Source of the DNA: Nicotiana tabacum
Taxonomy: Eukaryota > Streptophyta > Magnoliopsida > Solanales > Solanaceae
Assembly: GCF_000715075.1 (NCBI RefSeq)
Contig: NC_134087.1
Coordinates: 192,913,276-192,977,275, forward strand
Direction of reading: 5' to 3'
Length of the DNA stretch: 64,000 nucleotides
In this document: piece by piece, positions 1 through 12,811 of the stretch
How positions within the stretch are numbered: position 1 is the stretch's first letter
Layout: every line of letters begins with the position of its first letter
The notes under the pieces: generated by a model
The model's input: only the letters and a program-made list of their open reading frames with translations
Told to the model about the DNA's origin: nothing
Database searches by the model: none
Program-made: the position numbers and the translations under genes

Positions 1-145
1 GACGCTGGGTCCGACGTGGGAAGGTCCCTATCAGGTTTCAGCTATTACCGGGAAAGGATCATACGAATTGGAGAATCAAGATGGAGTCGATTGCCAAGCA
101 ACTAGAACGTGACTCACCTCAAAAGGTAATACTGTTGATGGATCC
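1..145 (+). pseudogene. Integrase C-terminal end of Tat-type polyprotein
   Basis: Frame 2 reads a tryptophan-glycine-proline-phenylalanine-type module (LGPTWEGPYQVSAITGKGSY), the chromodomain-less C-terminal tail typical of Ty3/gypsy integrase, which contacts DNA. The frame then slips near position 93. The remainder (PSN, stop, NVTHLKR, stop, YC) is the usual end of Tat-lineage pol with two stops, the first replacing the tryptophan expected there. The copy is therefore dead. The start lies outside the window. Confidence 0.75.
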
Positions 146-1084
146 TACTTATACTTAAAGTATGTGCTGCACTCTTTTTTTCTTCGACCAGTTTTTGTCC
201 CACTCGGGTTTTTCTGGCAAGGTTCTTAACGAGGCACCAACAGAAAACATACTATGAAGGGAGCATCATCAGCAATGATAAGACCTTTAAATGTCAAGGC
301 ACTGAAATAACAAGCCACTAGGGGATGGTTAGATAGTCTTTGGTTTGATGGTAAAGTTCCTAACGGGAAACGAAGCTTGCTTTCGGACCAAAGATTATCC
401 AACCGTTCGCAAGTGTTTTTATTCAAATGAGCAAGACTTCCAGTGTTTCAATTTGCATACTTAGCATTCGAACACTAGGGGGAATAGTATGAGAATACGG
501 CAACATGATTGCCACAAAAATCGGGACTACAAGACCCGGGAACAATAATGTCTCATCAGGACCAGGAACTGCACGGTCAGCCCCTTATAAACAAGTTGTA
601 CTAATTAGCCACATGTATTAGTATTTTTTTAGCAATCGAATGATTATGTACTTTTAAAGATGGAAGGAATAAAATAAAGCTAATTTGTTTTAATCTTGTT
701 TCTTGTCCAAACGATGAATTGATTTTATCATTTGAAATTTAACAAAAAATATCAAATGCTAGTGCTGGAATGAACAAGAAACATCCTCTTCAAGATCACC
801 GTAAATATACGAGGGCTCTCTCTTATGAAATTCTCATAGTAAAGGGTTGGTTCCAAAAGAGTTTATGCTCGGAACCCAAAGGCTATCGGAATAAAACACA
901 CCTGAAGCCTTACCTAATTCGACGCAAAAAGAATGAAATTTGTGCAATACTTAAGCAAAAAGTCCTTTTTTATTTACCAAACATGCCAAATAGTATAACT
1001 ACAAAATACAAAGGGAAAATAGCAAAAGGCAAAAGGAAAAGGCTAAGATTCATCGCCACTAGAATTCGGGGGGAAGAGAGGCAT
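146..1084. other. Spacer between pol and the antisense gene of the outer Tat element
   Basis: There is no recognisable protein or RNA gene. Short open frames exist on both strands, for example 770-1105 on the plus strand, but they show no family resemblance and no conserved motifs. The position, between the pol stop codon and the end of the antisense gene, is that of the non-coding spacer found in Tat elements with aORFs. Confidence 0.5.
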
Positions 1085-1513
1085 TTATGCCCCCGGGAGA
1101 AGTAGGTGGATATGCCACCGGCGCAGGGTTTGACCTTCATCATCATTATCTTCAAGTTCCTCCTCAGTTCTTGAATATTCAGAACCAGTATCTGAAGAGT
1201 CAATTGCATCAGGCTTAGCAGGGAGATGTTCTCGGGCAGTTAACTCCAGCGCTCGGGCTTTGGCAATTTCATCATCAATATCAATTATGCCGGCTTTGGC
1301 TTCCTCCGAGGCTTTCCTCCTCATATGATACATATAATATGTCTTTTCAAAGATGAGGGAATCCCCTTGGTGCTGAAGCTTTGCCTTAAGCCTGTCAACC
1401 TCGGCCAAAAGTCCATCCCGCTCGGATCTCATGTCACCAAGGCTAAGATCGAGATCACGGATTATAGATATATAGACCCAATTTTGATCCATGATCTCCT
1501 TATACCTATCTTA
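1085..1513 (-). pseudogene. Antisense extra gene (aORF) of outer Tat element, C-terminal coiled-coil block
   Basis: The minus-strand reading frame from 1492 to 1085 gives 135 residues, and it is open upstream to the solo LTR junction at 1513. It begins with a heptad-like coiled coil (RDLDLSLGDMRSERDGLLAE onward) and ends in an acidic tail rich in D, E and S. This is the expected C-terminus of the plant-transposon antisense protein found in Tat retrotransposons, whose function is unknown. It continues the gene whose N-terminal exons are at 35722-33622 and whose middle is at 6277-6149. It is separated from that middle by the solo LTR at 1519-6143, and codons on either side of the LTR are in register. 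Confidence 0.7.
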
Positions 1514-1518
1514 CATCC

Positions 1519-4500
1519 TGTCACACCCCTTTTTACTCCCAAAAGATATATTGTATTGATTGTGGGTTAAGAGTTTTTTCAATTAAAGTGACAAACTTGA
1601 GTAGGGATTATTTTATTTATATCATTGCCATTTGAAATTGATTTTTGGGTGTTCCGGGTCACCTTTAATTTGAATCCCTAATCAAAAGAAGGTTTGACTC
1701 TATTATTATTGGTCTGCAAAAATAAAGTCCGGATAAGGAATTATGTTGACTGGGGATAAGGTGTAAGGCATTCCCCGAGTATCGTGGTTCTAGCACGGTC
1801 GCTTTATTGACTTACACTTGTCTTGACTTAATTTTGGACAAACTATGTTTCATTTGATTTTCATGTTTTGCCTACATTCATTTTTATTGTTGGAAAACAA
1901 ACTAGGACGACTATCCCCGACCCTAGTCTATACTAACTAAGAAGAGTATTCCCGACCTTAGTTTGTATACCGCGCCTTAAAGATTTAAGCCTACGCAAAA
2001 TCGATTAAATGATAAAAAACCTTATTTATTTGAGAAAAAATTGAAACAAGACGTGGCTTCACGATCTTGACACTTTATTTACATCTTTATTCCGAAGCGA
2101 GTCTTCCACATCGGTTAAGACAAAATTATTTATCTTTATTAAAATAAAATATTCTGAGTTAGTCATGATCAATTGTGACTGAGTGTTAATTTATATTAGT
2201 CCACCAAACTATAGAGTACCTAGTCCTCTATGAGTTTTTACTGAGAATACTAATAAAATAGTAAGTAAATGAGACACGGGATTTTTACGTGGAAAAATCC
2301 CACACAAGGGGACAAAAACCACGACCTACACTCGTAGGCTTTCAACTTCACTAACTTGTAAACACTCTATTACATGCCACTTTGTAATGACTCTATTACA
2401 AGGACTTCAACTCAACTAACTTGTGATACTCTTACCACAAGCTACTTTATCACTCACTAGTTACAAAGACTTTAATTCATGACTAACTCTAGTCACAACA
2501 CAAACTCAAAAAGTTTATGGTTTTACACGAGGGTTCCTAAGCAATTTAGTAATTACAATAAGAACAATCACAAAGTTACAACTCAACTAAGGACAATAAA
2601 ATACTAGATTTAGGAACTGGTCCGTAGTAGCGTTTAACTTTGTTCTTCAAGCTCTTGAGAATTGAACACCCTTGATGACATCACTTGAATGATGTAAGCA
2701 CTCGGTAGGTCAAAGGCAAGTGACTGCAAAACTGCTGCACTGTGTGCACTGTTTCTGTGGAAGTCACTTTCCAGTTGTGCACAGTTGACTTTCGTATTGT
2801 TGTTAGTGAAACACAAGGGATCAGGTCCTTAACTTGTTTCTTCATTTTCTACACTTGCAATAGTTCACATTAGCTGGAGTCCAGGCTGGAATCTGTTCAT
2901 TTGTAATGTGTACCAAGTGTGTCAGGTTCCCTATCAAATTCTTGACAACAAGTTTGTTAGATCATCCAATATAAGGCAAAGACATCGAAAACTCATCACT
3001 GAGTGATTGAGTTATTTAATATAAAAGACATCTAACTTCTGTGAATTTAATTAGTAGACTAAATCTAAAAAATTTTATTTAGTTGACTAATAAAAGAGTG
3101 ACGTTAAAAAAATCTTTTGCTTTATTTTTAAGGTTAACTAGACGATTACAAATTTTCTGAAACAAATAATTAACTAGCTTTAAGGACCATGTTATGGAAC
3201 TAATTAAAGAAGAAGAATATTTTTCTTTGTAGATTGATTGTTCGTTTTCCACTTTTAAAAAAACATACATATGGGTAGTGTATGGTTAATTGGATTTGCT
3301 TTACAATTATCGCTATTACTAATTTAAAAGATGAGACTAGTGTAAGAAGATTATTTCTACTAATTTACATTATTTAAATCTAATAAAATGTGGACTTGTG
3401 GTGATATTAAAGGAGGCAGCCTACTTTACTAATTTTTTATAAGAAGTTGGACCCATTTCCATTAGTTCCAATCTTATTACGAAACCAACTAAACTCAAAC
3501 CAATCTTTTACTACTTATGCATAGCAACGACGCGACTCAACCACTGCTTCTAATTCAAATGCAAAATCAAAACACCAACTTGATATTTAGTGAAACAAAG
3601 CAATCATAAGACCAAAGAAAATAACAAACTACAATCCGGTATAAGGTTTCTTACAAAGTTCAAACTACACTGGAATTAATTTACAACCAAAACTACATAT
3701 TAGTTCACAAGGAAACTGAACTATTTTAAATTGGACACTCCTATAACATCAGTGTTGCAATCTAAACTCAAACATTGAAAATGAAATGACAAATGAACTT
3801 TAATTACTAAAGTAAAAATGTGAATAAAAATATACACTTCCCAGTTCGAGATATACTTTGCAGAATAGAGTCTTAACCACATATGTAAAGAAGAACTGAT
3901 AATTTAGCTTAACTTCTAATAGATTTACATGATGATAACACTAATATAACATTCATCTTTGGAACCAAGTCACATCTAACATGTTTCAACAGCCAAACCA
4001 TGGTCAAATCCTTCTTATTTCATCACGAATTTGCAATATAAGAATTTGATAGTTACCTGATTTGCAGAATAATAAAATACAGCAATAGAAATTCAGTAGA
4101 AAATCAGTAGAAACAGCAGTAGGAACATCAGTAAAAATCACCAGTGCTAAAGCAGTCCAAAAATCTTAGTAAAACTAGTGACTTTTCAAGAGAAGGAACT
4201 TAGAAACAAACTCTAAGATTCTTCTATTTTTCTGAAAAGATTATGCACTCTAAGACTCACTCCTAAAGCTCATAATTTCAGCTTACTAAAAGAAGTTTCA
4301 ACTGAAACTTTTCTCCCAAAATTATGTTCTTTTTTCCATGAGTAGAGATGTGTATTCTAAGTGAGGAAAGAACTTCTCTTTACATAGGAGAGGAAGGACT
4401 TCTTGGTGCAATCTATCCAAAATTATAATTTTTTTGACAGAAAATCTGTCCAAACCCAAAAATCTACCCAAGAAACAGTTTTCTTATCAACTGTAGATAG

Positions 4501-6143
4501 AATTTTGGAGTAAAACAGTCCCTAAAAGTAAAAAGCAACCTAACAAAGGCCATATACTCAAGTACCCTCCTTTTACTACCCTCACAAAACAATATCAAAC
4601 TAAACTAGTACTTCAAAGTAGTACGAGGTGCAAAATCAGATAACTAGACTGGAACCATTAACTAACAAAAGAACCTAATGACCACAATCAAACAAAATAT
4701 GTAGTTAAGGCCTTAAACTAATTAGCTTAAACATATACAAAACCAGAAATACTAAACCTGAAATGAGAACCTAAACCTAATCACAAATAAATCGATTGCT
4801 TTATTTATAGCTAAGCAAATAATTTAACACAAAAATGCAGCAACGAGACTAGACTAAACACTGAACATATTGGACCTAAAAGGCTAAACATTAGTTTAAA
4901 TGGAACCAAATATTAATTAATCTATCATAATCATAGACTATACCATCTGGTAAGAAAAAAAGAAATCATGATTAACATATACTAACCTAATATATTTACA
5001 CGTAACTACAGTGAATGATCAAACAAAGTCTAAGCCAAACAAGCTAAGGATAAACGACTAAGTAATATAACTAGTACAGACATACATATAAAACCAAGGA
5101 ATCAGTAATATAAAAAGAGAACGAGCAAAGAAATTAATGAAACCTAAACCTAATGACTAACAAAAAACAGAAAAAGAAAAGACGATGGAGGTAGAGTTAT
5201 ACCACACGAGAGAATTCGACGCCAATTCGAGTAGCGATGAGATTCCAAGGACGACGAGCCATAACTGCCCGACCTTGAAACAGACATTTTTTCTAGCACG
5301 CGCATAAACCAATGAATTCTAGTGTTGTGCTAGAGAGAAACGAGCATTTTTGGTCGGGAATAGGCTAAAATAAAGGGCCAGTAGTGGTTGCAGGGTGGAT
5401 TGGCGGTGGGGGTGGTCAAAAAATTTATTGCCAGAGTTTCAGAGTGAAATTGACATCAATAGGTAAGTCTTGAGAAGCTCTACCCATTGATGTCGGTATT
5501 GTAGCATCGGGTGATCTAGAACTTCATGAATTTGAGGAAAAAAGGGCGACTAGGGTTTCAGTTTTTTCTAGATTCGTGGAGATTGGTGCGGGTTTAGAGG
5601 ATTTGCAGTTTGTAATGGGAAAGAGGGGATTGAGATTAAGGGGGAATGAAAATTTGGTGGTGATTGGAGGTGACCGGCTAGTATTGGAGATTTCCGGCCG
5701 GCGGAGCCACTGTGCGGCCAGTAGAGAGGTCTGAGGGACGGGAGGGAGTGAAGAGAGAAGTGGAAGAGAAGAGACTAGGGCAAAAATGGGGGCAAAAATC
5801 GGGTAATTGGGGTTTTAAATACTATAAGGGGGATTGAATGTTGGTCTTTGGATCGAGTGGAATTAAAATGATGAGATTTGTTCTCAAATTCATTAAATGG
5901 AATGATATAGTTTCACCCTAAAACTACAGCGTTTAGCTTACCTCCCTGGCTAGCCTCATCCGAGCCGGGACAGTCCATTGGGCCACTGATTCGATTTTTG
6001 GCTCATTCTGATTAAAAAATGTAACTTAGCCCAAACTCTTATTCCTTTCTTAATTAAACTATAATAAAACTTCTAAAACCTACACATACACATATAATAA
6101 ACATAAAAGAAGAAAAGGAAAGAGCCAAAATTGGGCATTTACA
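1519..6143 (-). mobile_element. Solo LTR of a long-LTR Tat/Ogre-type element
   Basis: Read on the minus strand, it starts TGTAAATGCCC at 6143 and ends GGGGTGTGACA at 1519. The flanking 5-bp duplications are CATCC (1514-1518) and CATTC (6144-6148), one mismatch. Its end region (around 1740-1800) contains the same tract as the LTRs at 12500 and 22150, about a conserved accented phrase ending GGTTCTAGCACGGTCGC on the plus strand, so it is a Tat relative. Without the nested SIRE solo LTR and its duplicated 5 bp, it is about 3.8 kb. No gag, pol, primer-binding site or second LTR is visible. It therefore looks like a recombination-derived solo LTR rather than a non-autonomous element. It sits inside the antisense gene of the outer element. 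Confidence 0.75.
2184..2998 (-). mobile_element. Solo LTR of SIRE/Maximus-type Ty1/copia element
   Basis: An 815-bp unit begins TGTTAATTTATATTAG and ends AAACTCATCA on the plus strand. It is flanked by perfect 5-bp duplications CTGAG at 2179-2183 and 2999-3003. It aligns along its length with the LTR at 62372-63298, for example the shared phrase GTCCACCAAACTATAGAG and the shared phrase CCCACACAAGGGGACAAAAA. There is no internal region, so it is a solo LTR. It is nested in the Tat solo LTR, which is the older of the two. Orientation is inferred from the polypurine tract next to the second copy. Confidence 0.85.
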
Positions 6144-6148
6144 CATTC

Positions 6149-6277
6149 GAGCCCGCTTTTCCTCAGCAACAGCAGCCTCTTCGGCTTTAGAGTTCAAGAC
6201 TGCCTTCAAATTATTTGCTCATTCAATAGAGATAGACTCACGCTCGGTAGTAGCAAGATCAGCATCCTGAGACTCCG
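6149..6277 (-). pseudogene. Antisense extra gene (aORF), middle coiled-coil block
   Basis: The minus strand reads a short alanine and glutamate-rich coiled coil (AVLNSKAEEAAVAEEKRARM at its end) with one in-frame stop (ISIE, stop, ANNLK). It lies between the Tat solo LTR junction (6144-6148) and the Athila target duplication (6278-6282). Joining it across the Athila element to 33622 keeps the reading frame, which shows that both insertions landed in one gene. Confidence 0.7.
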
Positions 6278-6282
6278 CCCAC

Positions 6283-7798
6283 TGATGTCGCCCAAACTCA
6301 CACCACAAGCATAGGTAGTGAGGCGGTCGAAGCAATAATAAATCTCAACACAAGTCGGGGTCGAATCCTCAGGGAGTTAGAAATGGGATTAGGTATATAC
6401 CTATTGTAATTGTATAATCTGCCTCAAATTGCACTTCCATATTCTTGTTTGATGTTTCTAATTCTACTTTATACTATTGATTGTAAATAATAAACTAGAA
6501 GACGATATTTTTGGCTTTGGTTGTTTTTCAAATGATAAAGGATCTAGGATCGTGACTTCTACCTAGATTGTTACCTAACGGGTTGTAAACTCTAGGGAAA
6601 TTTTGATTAGTCGGGGTTATAATATAGCAATCACACGCAATTACCCACTCTATACCTCTCGGTAGTTTGAGTGATTTTGCCCAATTTGGCTTTCTCAAGT
6701 CCAAATGGTTATTGCACAAAACAAGTGAAATTCTCAAGTCGGGTCTTACTATCTCTAGATTCAACCCTTTAATTGGGGCTATTAATTTCTTGAGTTCGAC
6801 TCAATTTCTTGTTAGCCAAGTTTTGCTAGCCTTAGTCTCTCTTTCTCAAGTAGGGACTAAATCAAATAGGCATGAATCAATGTTTGCAACCATTAATTCT
6901 AGAATTCAAGCATAAACAAGGCTAAATATCACTAACCCAAACACAAGCAGCCCTAAAATTAAATATCCATTAAGTACTCACACTAGGGTTGGGCCGCAAC
7001 CCTAGCTAAAGATTTAGCTACTCATGAAAAATAAAGAAATACAAGAAGAAATTAAGATAGAATGCATAATAATTGATTAAACAAAGAAAATCTAATGTTT
7101 AGAAGTTAATCTAGTACAACATTACTCAAAAAATAAAGAAAACGGCTCAGGTGCACTTCTGCAAACTAAACTTAACCTAAAAATGACAAAATGTTCTATT
7201 TATACTAAGCTGAAAATATCTGACAAAAATGCCCTTGTGGAGGTTGTGTGGCCGCATAATTCTGGTGCGGTACGTACAATGATCTTCTGCGGTCGCACAA
7301 TTATCGTGCGGTCCGCATTCTTAGGAACTTGGTCTTGGAACTTTAGGTCTTCTGCGGTCCGCATAAAAATGAGTGTGTTCGCGCTTCTGATTGTGCGGCC
7401 GCACAAAAGTTATGCGGTCCGCACTCCTTTACTTTCCAGCTCTCTGATTCTTAAATCTTGCGGTCCGCATAATAATGCGTGCGGCCGCACTTGACATCCT
7501 GCGGCCACACAATTTTGGTATAGTCTGCAATCCTTCAGCTGGCTCAAAGACTACTCTTTGAATCTCCCATCTGTGGCCGCACTAGAATTGTGTGGTCCGC
7601 ACTGCTGGCCTTTTTGCCCTATTTTGGTTCTTGTTCACTTTTGACTTATTTATGAGTTGATTTTGACTTCTTTGGGTCGTTTCCCAATGTTCCTACAAGC
7701 AAGCACATTTCATTAGTTTTCAGAAATACCTTTAAGCATTTTTAAGCTAAAACACAAGTAAAAGAGAGCAAATAAGCGGTCAAAATCCCTACTTATCA
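6283..7798 (-). repeat. 3' LTR of the Athila-type element
   Basis: A 1516-bp LTR aligns with 30508-30684 plus 32275-33616. Examples are the shared starting phrase GTCGCCCAAACTCA and the shared ending phrase AAAGAGAGCAAATAAGCGGT. It begins TGATGTCGCC and ends TTATCA on the plus strand. The minus-strand polypurine tract AAGTTTGGGAGAAT lies directly outside at 7799-7812. It contains an array of GC-rich palindromic motifs at about 7240-7620. Confidence 0.85.
7240..7620. repeat. Dispersed GCGGCCGC / GCGGTCCGC palindrome array in Athila LTR
   Basis: Near-palindromes such as TGCGGTCCGCA and TGCGGCCGCAC recur every 25-50 bp. They are separated by short AT-rich linkers that often read AAAAATGAGTG. 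The same array appears in the other LTR at 33060-33420 and, outside the LTRs, at about 23570-23890 and 24280-24410. The GC content stands out sharply from the AT-rich surroundings. Function is unknown. Confidence 0.8.
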
Positions 7799-9637
7799 AT
7801 TCTCCCAAACTTAAGCTTTTGCATGTCCTCAAGCAATTAAGGCAATTATCACCTCCACTACAAAAAGGATATTTCAGCTAGCTTAAGGTGAATCAATCAC
7901 GTATCAATTGGGACCAACAATTAACCACAACATATATGAATTATCAACAACACAATGATATGACTTTTTGAGTTCCATAGTTCTAATATGACACTAGAGC
8001 ATCAAAAGTTGACTCTATTCATCAAGGAAGCTTGCTTTTTCACATAGGTCATTGTGGATCCCAAACTCCTCCTTCTCTACATTCCATTAGCAAAATCTCA
8101 CATTAGGCTGTAACACTCGAAGCAAGGATTGTGAAAAGTTCGCTCATCTCTCTCAAAAGAACGTCACAAGTCCGGCTTTAAGTACCATAAGTTTTCCCCT
8201 TATGTAAATCCCCACTAATATAAGCTCACTAAACTTGAAATCATGTAGGTCTTTTGCGGGATGTAATGAAGGCTTTTGGACAAAGGTAAGACTTGTTGGA
8301 ATAGAATAGTTTCATCTTTCCTTAAGCATTCTATTTTCTCTCTTCGGCTCATACTTTCTCGACTCTTTAAGTTATTTTCTTCTTCCATGGGGGAACTAGA
8401 GAGACGTAACGTCATTCTTTCTTGATCATAACATTCATTTTTATCCTTGATAACTACTACATGCCTTTCATCATTGCTTTCTTTAAGTCCCTTCAACTTT
8501 TTACCCTATTCACTTTTTTTTGAAATTTTTCTTTTTGTTCTTTCTTTCTTTTCTTTGCTTTCCCTTTTATTCATTTCTTTCTCTTCTTTGTACCTATTGT
8601 CACTTCAAACTCCTTGTCTCTCCCCCAAACTTATGTTTTTTCCAATTGTTTCTCAAGAATGCTAAGGAAAGATTGGGTCCCAAGAGAGGGTCAATATAAA
8701 ACGGATAAAGGCTTGTAACGTGGTTATTGAAAGAAAAAAGGCTTAGGCTCGAAGGGGTTGACTAGGGATATCATATTAGTAGGCTATGGAAGATTTCAAA
8801 CTTCAAATTGGATCAAAGAGATACTACAATCATTTCTCAAGCCAAGCTACACTTAGAATTTTGCCTAGACAAACATTCGGGCAAGTTCTAGACCTTTAGT
8901 ACGGGTACTTGGACTTGCAACTAAATATCTCACCTCTCACGCTTCCGGATTGCTAAAGTGAACGGAGTCGAGGTCCCACAACAACCCTAGATAAGATTGA
9001 GAATCACAAATGGCTCGATTTGAACCACTCGATGACTACTTAAGTCAACACAAGAGTCAAAAGGTCACAACTAGAACTATTTCCTACCAATAACTTGTTT
9101 TTAGCCATATGATCATAGGTAAATGTGTTGGTACCAAGTGAAACATGCTGGAAACCCTTTTATTCATTACTACTATATTTTCCTAAACATAAAAGAAAAC
9201 TGACTCAATCCCTTAAGAAGTTTGTCACGCCATCCATCGTTGGAAAGAGCCACCGGTTCACACATAATACACCTTTGGTAAGAACTGTGGCATTAAGAAA
9301 ATCAAAGGCTTATTATTACCTCAAAAACGTAAAAAGAAGCTAACAAATTGAAAGGAAACTACTAAAGTAAATAAGAGGCTATACTACTAAGAAAAAGCAA
9401 ACTAACGAAGCTATGAAATAAACTACGGAAAGCGAGATAAATGAATATACAAACTGAAGTCAAATGAATATATACATAAGGGAAATGAATATCTACATCA
9501 AATGGGGAGAATATATACATACCAAAGGAAAATAAAGATGAAAGAAAAATAGTATCAGAGTTATTACAGCCCAAATGTCAAATGTCAAACTCAAATAATC
9601 AAAATAGACCACCCTCCACATGAAATAAGCATTGTCC
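7799..9637 (-). other. Athila 3' non-coding region between envelope-like ORF and 3' LTR
   Basis: No coding potential is convincing here. The open frames at 8215-8496, 8447-8665 and 9362-9574 are low-complexity or lack any family resemblance. Pyrimidine-rich stretches occur at 8490-8620. The region corresponds to the untranslated tail after the second ORF in Athila-type elements and ends at the polypurine tract beside 7798. Confidence 0.6.
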
Positions 9638-10592
9638 TCAATTCTTAATAAAAATAAGAATAGGGAAAGGGTAGAGAGTTAAGGGAACCCCATATGTGAT
9701 CTCAGTCTGCATAGGATCATCAGCACCTTCGGTCTCAAGTTGTATCTCATCATCTCCTAGCTGAGGGACAATTGGGTTGCTGAGCATCTGGATCATCTCC
9801 TCAGCAATATGGTCAGTCGCAACCGCCTCCTCAGACTGGCTGGTTGCTGCCTCTGGTGCCTCGGGTACTGTTGTTGGTGCTGTCTGTGCTACTAGGTCAC
9901 CCTCCATGAGTAAGTCCAATGGTAAATCACCAACAGATGTAATCTTCTCGACCTCTTTTCTCAACTTTTCCACTGACCTCTTTGATGCTTGAGACTTCTT
10001 TATCTTTTTGAACCGCTTGCTCAAGTATGCAATGACCTTCCCATGCGCCACTAGAGTATCTGTAATGGTCTTCTGGTTTTTCAGAATCTTCTTCAATGTT
10101 TCCTCCACTGACGGAGCTACCTGTGGCTCAGCTAGGGCTGAGAACTGTGCTGCAACAGCACTGGATATATCAGTCAGCTTTGTAGTAGTTGCATGCATCC
10201 AGTTGTTGAGACTCACCAATGTCTGGGACACTCGCAGTGCAGTCTGAGGATAAGTAGATAAAGCCGGCACTGTTAAATGGCACTGATAGTCTAGAAGAAG
10301 CAGGTGGTCCAAAAGATGAAGGTAGCATGGTTGTTGTCCCGATGGAAGTAGCAGCTGATGTGGAAGGAATGGCAGCTGAATCAGTAACCGATATTGTTGT
10401 CTCCTCAGATTGGCCAGTGGAGGTAGTAGCTTTACCCTTGAATTTTGGGTTGTCAGCTCCCTAAAGGTGGTACCATGAGAAATGCTTCTTGGCCTTCACT
10501 TCTATATCATAATGCTTCGGCTCCACCCCTTGATCCTTGAAGTACTCTGTGAGGAAGTTTGGGTACGAATAGGATCTTTCACCCTTCTGAAC
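9638..10592 (-). pseudogene. Athila envelope-like second ORF, 3' half
   Basis: The minus strand from 10592 reads the phrase SYPNFLTEYFKDQGVEP, then KHYDIEVKAKKHFSWYHL, a stop, and GADNPKFKGKATTSTGQ. This is the second part of the plant-transposon protein found after pol in Solanaceae Athila elements. A frameshift near 10310 moves into the 224-residue frame ending at 9638. That frame has a lysine-rich segment (SKRFKKIKKSQASKRSVEKL) and an acidic tail rich in E and D. The 5' half is at 22420-23490; the gag-only Tat element separates them. Whether this ORF encodes a true envelope is unproven for Athila. Confidence 0.7.
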
Positions 10593-12789
10593 TGTAGACA
10601 TGTGATTTTTGACCATCCCCAAGATTTTTCATATTTTAGCACGTAAATATTTAATTTAGGCCTAATTTTGGACCTATACCATGATTCCCAAACCCATAAT
10701 TCCTAGGCCCATACCCCTAACCTAATCTCTACCCCTATATAATAGTATCTAACACCTAAAATAAGACTATACCTAAAAACCTTCAAATCTGCCGCTTGTC
10801 TTCAAAAATAAGGAGAAAAATACAAAGATGGCTTTAGACTCTAAGACCTAGGAGGAGCCGCAATTCACAACCCATCTGACTCCCATTTTTCTACCTCATT
10901 AAAGACGAAAATCAATAGCCATGAAAAAAGGAGGAATCAGTGTCGCAAATTCCAAAAACAAATGAAAAAACAAACCCAGCAACCCCACACCAGAAATACC
11001 AGAAAACCCGGCTAAAATAACTCAGAAACCAGCCATCAAAACACCCCCCGAGATGAGCCCAAAAACGAGCAAAACCTGCTGAAAATCAGCTGCAAAACCA
11101 GCTCGCAAATAGCCCCAAACTTCAGCTGAAAATAGCCTCAGCGCAGCCAAATCCTCTATGAAAACCAGTCCGAAAATAGCTTCATCTCCTACTTAAAACA
11201 CAACCATGAAAGCCGACACATGAGCAGCTCCATCCACCATCATGGATGCCGCTTACAATCTCCAAAATCAGCGGCAAAAATAGTTTCCATTTGAGCACAA
11301 AATAGCAGCTCCAAAGTTGAGTCGTCGAGGTTGAGTTCGGGCTCTGTTCGTTGATTTTGGTCGAGGTTCCCGTTCAGCTGAAACTTTGCCGTGTAAAGCA
11401 TCTTGAAAGGTCCATCTTTTGCTACTCTTCAGTGCTTTTTTTAACGTTTATTGTGAAGGATTTGTTGATGATTAATGTGCTAAAATCTTCTCAGTGCTTA
11501 GTTGTTAAGCTCTTTTCTTTGATACTTGAATTTCAAAACAGAAATAGTTTGTTTTTCATGTTAGCTTTTGGTTTTACGTTGGTTTAATGTTCCATTTGTG
11601 TAGCCATGAAATTGTTGAGATGATTTGGTCGATCAAAATTAAAAGAGAGCTTGGTGGGGTAAGGTAAAAAAGTAATGGATGTGAGTGCGGATTGATTGAT
11701 ATTTAAGAGAACAAGAATGGTGAATTTTAAATAGAGTGGACCATACTCTTTTGAGAGAATCTGTTGGCTTTTGGTGAAATTAGAAAAAATGATTTTTGAC
11801 TCCAGTAACTTTAGTTGGCTAAAGTTTTTTATGTGCTTCTTGGTATGAATATAAAAGTTATAAAAAACTAGTCTCTTTCGTTATTATTTCTAGCTCCTTA
11901 GTTAATTTCAAGTTTCCTATTTAGTTACCATCTCTTATGTTGAGTATGATTTAATTTATGTAATGATAGTAGTAGTAAGTAATTTTGACGTCAACAATTC
12001 ATTTTAGTTGGTTATTAACAAGCTACTTAGTTGATTTCAATGCTATAAAATTTGGATTATTATATAGTGATGGAATAATAATTTTGACTTTAGAATATTG
12101 TTACAATGTTAGGGACAATTGGGGTAGTAAATTCATTGACCAATAGGGTCATTGGGGTAATTGTGATTAAATAGAATTAAGCCATGAAGTCCTGAACATA
12201 GTAACGAGAATTTGGAACTTGGATATTTTATTGCTCTCATTTAATATTTTTATCACTTGATATACTCGTAGTTTTTTTAGGCTCGACTTAGACTAGTATT
12301 ACGATTATGTATACTTTCGCGTAACATAATTGCGAATTAATTCTAAAAAGTAACTCGAGGGCTGCATTCGCGCAACTTCAACCAAACTTTCTTAATAAAT
12401 AAACTAAGCGTTAGTAATTGTGGATACGATACAGGTGATTAAAAGCGGTAAAAGATAATTGCATATAGGTTTTAAAAATGAGTAGTTAAACAATTAAGCC
12501 AAATATAAATTGTTAAGCGACCGTGCTAGAACCACGGAACCCGGGAATGCCTAACACCTTCTCTCGAGTTAACAGAATTCCTTATCTAGAATTTCTGGTT
12601 TGCAGACTGTAAAAAAATAAAATTTCCTCGATTTGGGATTTTAAAATAAATCGGTAACTTGGGGCACCAATTAAAATATTCCAAGTGGCGACTCTGAATT
12701 TGAAATAAATAATCTCATTTCGATTATGTCACTTTAATTGGAAAAACTCCCTTATATCCCTCACGGGTGTGTAAAAAGGAGGTGTGACT
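10593..12789 (+). repeat. 5' LTR of the gag-only Tat element
   Basis: It begins TGTAGACATGTGATTTTTGA and ends GGAGGTGTGAC followed by T, where the 3' copy has A. It is 2197 bp, 77 bp shorter than the 3' copy. The shortage is explained by a segment present at about 21975-22055 and missing here near 12430. By eye the first 235 bases differ at roughly 15-20 positions between the two LTRs, so the insertion is not recent. The 78-residue open frame at 11351-11587 recurs in both LTRs and is probably fortuitous. Confidence 0.85.
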
Positions 12790-12793
12790 GCTC

Positions 12794-12811
12794 TGGCGAC
12801 TCTGCTGGGGA
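12794..12811 (+). promoter_or_regulatory. Primer-binding site of the gag-only Tat element
   Basis: TGGCGACTCTGCTGGGGA starts five bases after the LTR end. A TGG start (complement of tRNA CCA) at this place is the normal layout for a minus-strand primer site. I do not assign the tRNA with confidence. Confidence 0.65.

Noticed and set aside
6528..6915. Overlapping frames in the Athila LTR, repeated at 32343-32731
   Set aside because: LTR sequence on both strands; the duplication reflects the two LTRs, not a gene pair.
7183..7494. Arginine/histidine/cysteine-rich frames resembling zinc-finger proteins
   Set aside because: They are translations of the GC-rich palindrome array and occur on both strands; C and H spacing is not that of a zinc finger.
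11351..11587. 78-residue frame in the gag-only LTR, repeated at 20903-21139
   Set aside because: The repetition is due to the two LTR copies. Composition and lack of motifs argue against a protein.
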